A stretch of DNA of 5,931 nucleotides from an uncultured Traorella sp. (lineage in GTDB: Bacteria > Bacillota_I > Bacilli_A > Erysipelotrichales > Erysipelotrichaceae). Under the pieces are notes generated by a model that had not been told where the DNA came from, did not search any database, and worked only from the letters and a program-made list of their open reading frames with translations. Made by a program: the position numbers and the translations under genes. Positions 1 through 4,706 of this stretch are shown in pieces. Within the stretch, counting starts at the first letter, position 1, and each line of letters begins with the position of its first letter. The stretch is from contig CAMEUL010000097.1 in assembly GCA_945938205.1 (NCBI GenBank), forward strand, positions 1 to 5,931, given 5' to 3'.

Positions 1-1277
1 ATTTCATCCAAAAGTTTCTGACGGATCTTATCCACTGAAGCAAACCATTGTGTCGTAGCACGGAAAATAATTGGTTTTTTGGTACGCCAGTCATGTGGAT
101 AAGAGTGTGTAATGAATTCAAGTTTCAATAAAGCACCCAGCTCATCCAATTTCATGGTAACCGTCTTATTGGCATCATCCACATACTGTCCTTTCAAGAA
201 GTCTCCGGCTTCTTCCATCAGACATCCGTGTTCATCAACAGGACAGTAAGCAGGTAATCCATATTTCATACCGACCATAAAGTCTTCTACCCCATGACCT
301 GGAGCTGTATGAACACATCCTGTACCTGCATCTGCCGTTACATGATCCCCTAAAATAATGATAGAATCTTTGTCATAGAAAGGATGCTTGGTCGTAATGC
401 CTTCCAGTTCCTTTCCCTTGAAAGTCTTTAGGATTTCTTTTTCCTTCAGCTCAAATTTTTCCCATAAAGAATCTACCAATTCTTTTAAAACGATCAAATT
501 TCCTTTTTCACTTTTTACCAAGGCATATTCCAAACGTTCATTTAAACAGATAGCAAGATTGGCCGGAATGGTCCAAGGTGTTGTAGTCCAAATGACAAAG
601 GAATCCTCATTTGACAAAATACCTTTTCCGTCACGTACCTGGAATTTTACGAAAATCGTAGGAGATTTTACATCCTTGTATTCAATTTCAGCTTCTGCCA
701 AAGCACTTTCACTGGAAGGAGACCAATATACAGGCTTAAGTCCTTTATAAATGAGTCCATCCAATGCCATCTTCGCAAAAATTTCAATCTGGTGTGCTTC
801 AAATTCCTTCTGTAAAGTAATGTAAGGATGATCATAATCCGCAACTGTTCCCAGTTTCTTCATCGTAGACATCTGAGAAGCCACCTGTTCTAATGCATAT
901 TCATAACAGAGCTTTCTGAAATCCTGAATTGGCATCTTCTTGCGGTCATATCCCTTTTTGGTAATGGCTGTTTCAATTGGCAAACCATGAGTATCCCATC
1001 CTGGAATAAAAGGTGTTTGATAGCCCGCTTTATATTTGGAACGAACGATCACATCTTTTAAGATCTTATTTAAACCATGACCGATATGAATATCCCCATT
1101 GGCATAGGGAGGCCCGTCATGCAGCATGAAAGTCGGATATCCGTCATGCTTGCTTAACATCTGATGGTAAAGGTCTTCTTTTTCCCATCTTTCCTGAAAG
1201 CCAGGTTCCTTCTTTGGAAGATTGCCTCGCATTTCAAATTCAGTCTGTGGCATTCTTAATGTGTTCGTATAGTCCAT
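1..1277 (-). CDS. ileS: Isoleucyl-tRNA synthetase, N-terminal 425 residues (3' end outside window)
   Basis: Class I aminoacyl-tRNA synthetase that charges tRNA-Ile in the cytoplasm. The reading frame is open from the ATG at 1277 to the left edge, giving 425 of the roughly 900 residues usual for the family. Visible marks are the early LHDGPPYANG segment followed by the class I HIGH signature (H64-H67), the GWDTHGLP block (about 93-100), the CP1 editing-domain motif WTTTPWT (about 230-236), a later GTGCVHTAPGHG editing motif, and HDWRTKKPI near the edge. The KMSKS loop would lie beyond the window. The start is supported by the Shine-Dalgarno AAGGAGT (minus strand, 1285-1291), 7 nt before the ATG. 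Expression is controlled by the Ile T-box leader immediately upstream. Identity is very secure; only completeness of the 3' half cannot be judged here. Confidence 0.97.
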   Translation of the reverse strand, partial: MDYTNTLRMPQTEFEMRGNLPKKEPGFQERWEKEDLYHQMLSKHDGYPTFMLHDGPPYANGDIHIGHGLNKILKDVIVRSKYKAGYQTPFIPGWDTHGLPIETAITKKGYDRKKMPIQDFRKLCYEYALEQVASQMSTMKKLGTVADYDHPYITLQKEFEAHQIEIFAKMALDGLIYKGLKPVYWSPSSESALAEAEIEYKDVKSPTIFVKFQVRDGKGILSNEDSFVIWTTTPWTIPANLAICLNERLEYALVKSEKGNLIVLKELVDSLWEKFELKEKEILKTFKGKELEGITTKHPFYDKDSIIILGDHVTADAGTGCVHTAPGHGVEDFMVGMKYGLPAYCPVDEHGCLMEEAGDFLKGQYVDDANKTVTMKLDELGALLKLEFITHSYPHDWRTKKPIIFRATTQWFASVDKIRQKLLDE

Positions 1278-1294
1278 GTTTTCTACTCCTTCAT

Positions 1295-1323
1295 AAAAAA
1301 AAGCGTCTCATCTAAGGACGCTT
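1295..1323 (-). terminator. T-box-controlled intrinsic terminator of ileS
   Basis: On the minus strand AAGCGTC (1323-1317) pairs with GACGCTT (1307-1301) around a 9-nt loop, followed by a T run to 1295. Its 5' arm uses bases that belong to the antiterminator A2 helix and to the edge of A1, so the two folds exclude each other, as in a standard T-box attenuator. Confidence 0.93.
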
Positions 1324-1500
1324 AACGTGGTACCACCTTAGTTCACATTGCTGTGCACTCATCTTTTTAACGCAAAGTTACGGGCAGATCTACTTATCGT
1401 TCTGCCAGCTCCCAGGTGATATCCTTCTATCCTGCATCCTGCGTTCCACCTACCCGCTAGGTCTCTATCAATTCAGATACAAGGCATGTCCTGTTCATCG
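1295..1500 (-). promoter_or_regulatory. T-box riboswitch leader of ileS (specifier AUC, isoleucine)
   Basis: Tandem-stem RNA leader that binds uncharged tRNA-Ile and prevents premature termination upstream of ileS. The conserved T-box AAGGTGGTACCACG lies at 1326-1339 on the minus strand. The antiterminator can be drawn in full: CTAAGG (1341-1336) pairs with CCTTAG (1317-1312), a 7-nt bulge TGGTACC (1335-1329) offers the UGG that pairs with the tRNA acceptor end, and ACG (1328-1326) pairs with CGT (1320-1318) around a TTAAG loop. The 5' half (about 1410-1499) has stem I features: an AGAGA bulge, a GGTGGAA distal loop, and a GATATCACC segment in which ATC (1420-1418) is the likely Ile specifier. 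The leader starts directly at the divIVA stop, with no clear promoter of its own. Confidence 0.95.
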
Positions 1501-1962
1501 CTATTCGTTTTCAAGATATCCCAGATCCACACGATCCGGAACTTCAAATTCATTCAAGGCACGATCAAGTTTGGATAATTCATTGACCATCCGTGCTTTG
1601 ATTTCTCCCGTTTCTTCTCCCAGCTTATTCACTTCGATCAGAATGGCTTTCGCACTGGCGAGAGCTTCCTTAACAATGACATCCGCATTTTCATTGGCGG
1701 TCTGTACGATCGTATTGGCTTCCTTCAAAGCAATCCTTGCGATATCCTCAGCAGCTTTTTCCTTGATTCGTATTTCTGATGCCAATGTCAGATATTTCTC
1801 TTTATAGGAATTGCTGAGTTTTTCAACTTCTTCCAGACGTGACGTGTAGAGTTCCAATTTTTTCTTCAGGGATTCGACTTCACTTTCCAGTTGTGTGACT
1901 TTATCATCGACCTGATAGCGATTGTAGCCGTTACGCATTGTATCAAACTTGCTATCTGCCAT
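1501..1962 (-). CDS. divIVA: DivIVA-family septum/pole coiled-coil protein
   Basis: Cytoplasmic coiled-coil protein of 153 residues that binds curved membrane at division sites and poles and recruits division or sporulation partners. The N-terminus (FDTMRNGYNRYQVDDKV, residues 6-22) is a divergent version of the DivIVA/GpsB lipid-binding segment with its GY...VD pattern. Residues about 18-60 are a heptad-rich coiled coil, and about 60-140 are Ala/Glu/Lys-rich helix typical of the C-terminal assembly region. The N-terminal lead is shorter than in Bacillus DivIVA, and the exposed Phe-Arg pair seems to be Met9-Arg10. It starts 11 nt after the ylmH stop; the Shine-Dalgarno AAGGGGTG overlaps that stop, suggesting coupling. 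Position between ylmH and ileS is the classical divIVA locus. A GpsB-like role is less likely given this synteny. Confidence 0.88.
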   Translation of the reverse strand: MADSKFDTMRNGYNRYQVDDKVTQLESEVESLKKKLELYTSRLEEVEKLSNSYKEKYLTLASEIRIKEKAAEDIARIALKEANTIVQTANENADVIVKEALASAKAILIEVNKLGEETGEIKARMVNELSKLDRALNEFEVPDRVDLGYLENE

Positions 1963-1973
1963 GCTTTCACCCC

Positions 1974-2729
1974 TTACTTATAAGCCTGAATCTCAACTAC
2001 TTTTTTTCCGTTTTTTGTTTCCTTGACAACGCCTTTGTAAATAAAGCGTCCATATCCACGTATTGAAAGAATACTATCATTATGGCACAAAAAACTTGTT
2101 TCATCAAGACAAACATGATTTACCTTGACATTTTTTGAACGGATCAGTTGCTGTGCCTTATCCCGTGACAAATGCGTACATGCACTTACCAAAGCATCCA
2201 GTTGTGTACTGGAAAGGATCTTGCTGATTTTTTTCAATTGCACATCACGTATCACCGGTTCATCACTCTCGATAAAAGCAACGGAAGATCTTCTTATCTT
2301 CGTGCAATTCTGCATGACAAAAGAAGCAATGCTTCGGCAGACAAACACAACAACGGCATCCTCTTGTACAAGAATATCACCAAAATGATCATTTCGGCAT
2401 CCCAGATTATACAAGGCTCCCATACAGTCCGAATGACTGATTTTCTCAAATCCATGCAGCTTTGCTTTCAACTGAACAAGATCAAAGTCATCCTCATATT
2501 CACTGATCAGTGCTCTTTTTCTTTCTGCGCCTTCATAGCCACCCCAAAAAGAAAGAGATACTCGATTTCCCGCAACACGTTTCAGTACTTCCTGCTGTGT
2601 TTCATCTAAAAAAGGCGTGAGAATCGTCCTTTGCGTTCTAAGATGAGCATTTATTTGATCATCAAAACGTTCAGCCAATACCTCATTGCCTTTATAGTGA
2701 ATTAACCAGTCTTTACTGTTCTTCTCCAT
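1974..2729 (-). CDS. ylmH: YlmH, S4-domain RNA-binding protein
   Basis: RNA-binding protein of the sepF-divIVA cluster. Bacillus YlmH is an S4-domain protein related to RqcP that binds ribosomal 50S-tRNA complexes and has been linked to ribosome quality control; a cell-division role has long been suggested by location only. The 251-residue product has the family hallmark GGYEGAERKRAL (about 63-74), a central LGCRNDHFGDILV segment (about 109-121), and a C-terminal S4 domain at about 177-229. The ATG at 2729 is chosen, overlapping sepF by 17 bp. An in-frame TTG at 2738 would add three residues and is better spaced from the AGGCGG upstream, so it is a real alternative. The usual neighbour ylmG (YggT-like) is absent between sepF and this gene. 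Confidence 0.93.
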   Translation of the reverse strand: MEKNSKDWLIHYKGNEVLAERFDDQINAHLRTQRTILTPFLDETQQEVLKRVAGNRVSLSFWGGYEGAERKRALISEYEDDFDLVQLKAKLHGFEKISHSDCMGALYNLGCRNDHFGDILVQEDAVVVFVCRSIASFVMQNCTKIRRSSVAFIESDEPVIRDVQLKKISKILSSTQLDALVSACTHLSRDKAQQLIRSKNVKVNHVCLDETSFLCHNDSILSIRGYGRFIYKGVVKETKNGKKVVEIQAYK

Positions 2730-3105
2730 CAATATCAATGGATCCGCCTACACCAATACTTTTAGGTGCACACAAAATAATATTTGGTCCAATTTTTTGA
2801 ATTGTGCCATCCAATGCGAAAATTACACCTGTAAGAAAATCAATCGTACGCTGTGCATAGTCATGAGGCAAACGGTGCAGATTGACTACACAAGCCTTAT
2901 TTTCTTTTAAACGGATTGCTATTTCCTGAGCTTCTTCATAAGAACGAGGTTCAAATAATACCATTTTCGCATCAATATGCGCATTTGCCATCGTTTTTGA
3001 ACGAGGTTCTTCATATTTACTTATTGTTTCTACTTCTTCTTCACCCAAGTATAATTCATCATCATCTGGGCTGATAAAATCTTTCAGTTTATCTTTAATG
3101 CTCAT
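2713..3105 (-). CDS. sepF: SepF, FtsZ-associated cell division protein
   Basis: Peripheral membrane protein that binds FtsZ, assembles into rings or arcs and helps tether and shape the Z-ring, partly redundant with FtsA. The 130 residues comprise an N-terminal amphipathic membrane helix (MSIKDKLKDFI), an acidic disordered linker (about 12-45), and the SepF core (about 46-114) with KMVLFEPRSYEEAQEIA, VVNLHRLP and the FLTGVIFALDGTIQKIG stretch. It is shorter than the about 150 residues of Bacillus SepF, mainly in the linker. The ATG at 3105 has a strong Shine-Dalgarno (GGAGG, minus strand 3115-3119). It is the first gene of a unit with ylmH and divIVA, with its own promoter about 18-25 nt upstream and a terminator of the previous gene beyond that. 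Confidence 0.96.
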   Translation of the reverse strand: MSIKDKLKDFISPDDDELYLGEEEVETISKYEEPRSKTMANAHIDAKMVLFEPRSYEEAQEIAIRLKENKACVVNLHRLPHDYAQRTIDFLTGVIFALDGTIQKIGPNIILCAPKSIGVGGSIDIDGEEQ

Positions 3106-3129
3106 GTCAGATTTCCTCCATACAAAATT

Positions 3130-3158
3130 ATTATACCATAATAACGTTTGAATGGTAG
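3130..3158 (-). promoter_or_regulatory. Putative SigA promoter (extended -10) for sepF-ylmH-divIVA
   Basis: The minus strand carries a perfect TATAAT at 3135-3130, preceded by TG one base upstream (TGGTATAAT), which is an extended -10 element. At 17-bp spacing the -35 would be CTACCA (3158-3153), a poor match, which an extended -10 can compensate. A start near 3123 would leave a leader of about 18 nt containing the sepF Shine-Dalgarno. The -35 zone lies within a large dyad (3155-3190). Confidence 0.7.
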
Positions 3159-3190
3159 TTTAATTTCAAGAAGATTGAAAAATAAACTAC
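3155..3190. repeat. 36-bp imperfect dyad over the sepF promoter -35 region
   Basis: Outer arms GTAGTTTA (3155-3162) and TAAACTAC (3183-3190) are perfect 8-bp inverted repeats. Inside them TTTCAA (3164-3169) and TTGAAA (3175-3180) form a second 6-bp pair around the loop GAAGA, with a 1-by-2-base internal mismatch between the helices. It has no T run directly after it on the minus strand, so it does not look like a terminator for the flanking genes. It may be a protein operator or an RNA hairpin. Confidence 0.7.
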
Positions 3191-3211
3191 TTTCTATTTT
3201 GCTTCATTTAC

Positions 3212-3238
3212 AAAAAAGACGATTCTCAATGAATCGTC
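3212..3238 (-). terminator. Intrinsic terminator after the 84-residue membrane protein gene
   Basis: On the minus strand GACGATTC (3238-3231) pairs perfectly with GAATCGTC (3225-3218) around a 5-nt loop and is followed at once by six T (3217-3212). It begins 11 nt after the stop of the small membrane protein gene and isolates the sporulation side from sepF. Confidence 0.92.
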
Positions 3239-3249
3239 AATCGCAATGA

Positions 3250-3504
3250 TTACTTTTCTATATTTCTTGGATGGTCAGGATTCAGCCAGGCAGAATACGT
3301 ATTCATTTTCACAAAAAGAGATACGCCAATTACAAGGATCATCAGTGAAATGAATGTTTGCATAAGAAACTCACCCATGGGAAAAGGAGTGACATTCAAA
3401 CAGTTCATAAAATCAAATCCTGTTTTGATGAGTGCAAAAGGAACACTCAGCAACAGCAAATACGTCCATTTCTCTTCAACGATCAGTCTTTTTTTATTTT
3501 TCAT
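3250..3504 (-). CDS. Unknown 84-residue protein with two membrane helices
   Basis: I do not recognise a family. The 84 residues show a basic N-terminus (MKNKKR), a hydrophobic segment at about 14-33, a short loop with Pro and Asn (about 34-46), a second hydrophobic helix at about 47-66, and a polar C-terminal tail with PDHPR. By the positive-inside rule both ends would face the cytoplasm. It is not a convincing YlmG/YggT protein: the size and helix count are similar, but the Arg/Pro-rich motifs of that family are not visible. The ATG at 3504 has a good Shine-Dalgarno AAGGGAG (3519-3513). The gene has its own SigA-like promoter and a strong terminator, so it appears monocistronic between the sigma-factor and sepF blocks. 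Coding is well supported; function is unknown. Confidence 0.82.
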   Translation of the reverse strand: MKNKKRLIVEEKWTYLLLLSVPFALIKTGFDFMNCLNVTPFPMGEFLMQTFISLMILVIGVSLFVKMNTYSAWLNPDHPRNIEK

Positions 3505-3529
3505 ATGAATAACTCCCTTCTTTACTTGT

Positions 3530-3558
3530 ATTATATCATATACCTTTCTAGAAAGGAT
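3530..3558 (-). promoter_or_regulatory. Putative SigA promoter (extended -10) for the 84-residue gene
   Basis: The minus strand has TATAAT at 3535-3530 with TG one base ahead (TGATATAAT), an extended -10. At 17-bp spacing the -35 is ATCCTT (3558-3553), weak. The -10 lies 25 nt before the start codon, with the Shine-Dalgarno between. I looked for SigE-, SigF- and SigG-type elements at correct spacing and found none as good. Confidence 0.68.
3543..3556. repeat. 14-bp perfect palindrome inside the 84-residue gene promoter
   Basis: CCTTTCTAGAAAGG reads the same on both strands. It fills most of the spacer between the -10 (3530-3535) and the expected -35 (3553-3558), the classic place for a repressor site. 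Five bp pair around CTAG if folded as RNA, which would be a weak hairpin, so a DNA site is the more natural reading. Confidence 0.72.
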
Positions 3559-3572
3559 GACGCTTATGTCAT
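3557..3572. repeat. Short inverted repeat directly after the ylmC/ymxH-like stop
   Basis: ATGAC (3557-3561) and GTCAT (3568-3572) flank a 6-bp centre, abutting both the stop codon at 3573 and the 14-bp palindrome at 3543-3556. As a terminator it would be poor (5-bp stem, no T run). It may be a second half of the same regulatory site or chance. Confidence 0.45.
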
Positions 3573-3815
3573 TTAAGACTCTCTTTTGATCAGGATCACG
3601 TCACATCCGATATTTACGATGGCATCCACACTGATTTTTTCACATTCAGGCTCAAAAAGAAATGGACAAAATCGTGCCAGACCTTTTCGCCTCATACATA
3701 CAATAATACAGATAATCCTTAATTCTTTTGTCAGGATCGCGTCACTGACAAATCCAATATCTTTTCCGTCCGATACACAGATCACACGTTTGCTCATCAG
3801 TTCACTCAGTTTCAT
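3573..3815 (-). CDS. YlmC/YmxH-family PRC-barrel sporulation protein
   Basis: Small protein (80 residues) of the PRC-barrel-like family that includes Bacillus YlmC and YmxH, conserved in spore formers; the biochemical role is not established. The family start MKLSEL...K.V..VSDGK.IG.VSD occupies about 1-25, and the typical ending VDAIVNIGCDVILI about 63-76. It is unusually rich in cysteine for the family (C13, C36, C40, C50, C58, C71). The ATG at 3815 has the Shine-Dalgarno AGGTGAG close upstream. It lies 39 bp after sigG with no terminator or clear promoter between, so it is probably co-transcribed with sigG and expressed in the forespore. Whether it should be called ylmC or ymxH cannot be settled from one copy. 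Confidence 0.88.
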   Translation of the reverse strand: MKLSELMSKRVICVSDGKDIGFVSDAILTKELRIICIIVCMRRKGLARFCPFLFEPECEKISVDAIVNIGCDVILIKRES

Positions 3816-3854
3816 GTCTCACCTGATTCAGTCTATGCGCCATGTTCATTTGTG

Positions 3855-4631
3855 TTACTCAAAATTCTTTTTGAGACATTTCAGCGCTCCCTTTTCTAGC
3901 CGTGACACCTGTGCCTGCGAAATCCCCATTTCCTTGGCAATCTCGCTTTGCGTATAGTCCAAATAATAGCGCTTGTTTAGAATATCCAGTTCTTTTGGAG
4001 AAAGCTGTTTTAAACTTTTTCTGAGTGTAAGAAGATTTCCAAGTAAAGCAATCTCATCTTTTGAATCTGAAATGGTGTCTACCAGGCACATTTCATCACC
4101 TTCGGCATTGCTGATTGGTTCGTGAATCGAAAGAACGCTCTGGAAAGAATCCAATGCCTCGATCACATCTCTTCTTTTTGCCTGAGTCTGTTCACATAAA
4201 TATTCCACACTGCATTCACAGGCATATTCATGATAGTATTCCTCCTTCAGTTTAAAACACTGATGCGCCAGATCTTTACAGTTCCTGGAAACTCGTATCA
4301 TCTGATTATCTCTCAAATAGCGTTTGATTTCTCCCAGGATCATGGGAACCGCGTAGGTGGAAAACCGCACATCATGCGATAAGTCAAAATTCTCAATGCT
4401 CTTGACAAGACCAATGCAACCTACTTGAAACAGATCATCCATATTTTCACATCGGTTTGAAAATCGCTGCACCATAGACAAGACCAATTTCAGATTCCCC
4501 CGCAAAAGCACCTCCTTGATACTTTCATCACCTGCCTGATAATCAATAAAAGCTTCTTTCATTTCCGCAGGACTCAATACCGTCAAATCCTGTGTATTCA
4601 CATTACATATTTCTACTTTATACCTACTCAT
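3855..4631 (-). CDS. sigG: RNA polymerase sigma-G factor (late forespore)
   Basis: Sigma-70-family factor that directs late forespore transcription. The 258-residue product matches SigG along its length (Bacillus 260): the distinctive N-terminal SRYKVEICNVNT (2-13), region 2 with DDLFQVGCIGLVKSIENFDLS and FSTYAVPMILGEIKRYLRDN (about 65-109), the RVSRN linker, region 3, and region 4.2 with helix-turn-helix TQSEIAKEMGISQAQVSRLEK (about 227-247). The ATG at 4631 is chosen because it opens the conserved N-terminus and has AAGGAAGTG just upstream; an in-frame ATG at 4652 lies inside the predicted SigF -10 and would not be on that transcript. Ten cysteines, four of them in 118-140, are many for SigG. 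A hairpin and promoter upstream suggest forespore-specific control. Confidence 0.97.
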   Translation of the reverse strand: MSRYKVEICNVNTQDLTVLSPAEMKEAFIDYQAGDESIKEVLLRGNLKLVLSMVQRFSNRCENMDDLFQVGCIGLVKSIENFDLSHDVRFSTYAVPMILGEIKRYLRDNQMIRVSRNCKDLAHQCFKLKEEYYHEYACECSVEYLCEQTQAKRRDVIEALDSFQSVLSIHEPISNAEGDEMCLVDTISDSKDEIALLGNLLTLRKSLKQLSPKELDILNKRYYLDYTQSEIAKEMGISQAQVSRLEKGALKCLKKNFE

Positions 4632-4671
4632 ATTCACTTCCTTTACTACCATTTTTCCCTTGGAAGTGAAT
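4632..4671 (-). promoter_or_regulatory. RNA hairpin hiding the sigG ribosome-binding site in read-through mRNA
   Basis: On the minus strand ATTCACTTCC (4671-4662) and GGAAGTGAAT (4641-4632) are perfect 10-bp complements separated by 20 nt. The 3' arm contains the sigG Shine-Dalgarno, and the ATG at 4631 follows it without a gap. RNA coming through from spoIIGA-sigE would contain both arms. RNA starting at the SigF-type promoter would lack the 5' arm, which lies in that promoter's spacer. This predicts that only forespore-initiated mRNA is freely translated. Confidence 0.75.
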
Positions 4672-4679
4672 CAGTATTC
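4650..4679 (-). promoter_or_regulatory. Putative SigF-dependent promoter of sigG
   Basis: The minus strand has GAATA (4679-4675) as -35, four of five against GYATA, then a 15-bp spacer, then GGGAAAAATG (4659-4650), which fits the SigF -10 consensus GGNNANAHTR at every position. A start 6-7 nt beyond would fall near 4643, just before the Shine-Dalgarno, giving a very short leader. sigG is SigF-dependent in Bacillus, so the element fits its gene. Confidence 0.78.
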
Positions 4680-4706
4680 AAGACTTATTTTCCTAAAAAT
4701 GGCAAG

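Noticed and set aside
388..750. 120-residue plus-strand open frame
   Set aside because: Lies wholly inside ileS on the other strand; Ser/Phe-rich translation with no family features is the usual antisense shadow of a conserved gene.
1504..1600. Promoter for ileS inside the 3' end of divIVA
   Set aside because: Several TTGA-type -35 boxes occur, but none has an acceptable -10 at 16-18 bp.
2172..2609. 145-residue plus-strand open frame (with 2125..2388 in another frame)
   Set aside because: Antisense to ylmH, which is clearly coding; no Shine-Dalgarno or recognisable domain.
3805..3850. SigG-like promoter (GCATA, 17 bp, CATGAAA) before the ylmC/ymxH-like gene
   Set aside because: The -10 would overlap the start codon and fits the consensus poorly; co-transcription with sigG explains the gene better.
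3586..3957. 123-residue plus-strand open frame over the ylmC/ymxH-like gene and the sigG end
   Set aside because: Spans two well-supported minus-strand genes and has no start signal or family likeness.
4631..4652. Longer sigG start at 4652 adding MVVKEVN
   Set aside because: The ATG at 4652 is within the predicted SigF -10, the extra residues are not part of the conserved SigG N-terminus, and the ATG at 4631 has its own good Shine-Dalgarno.
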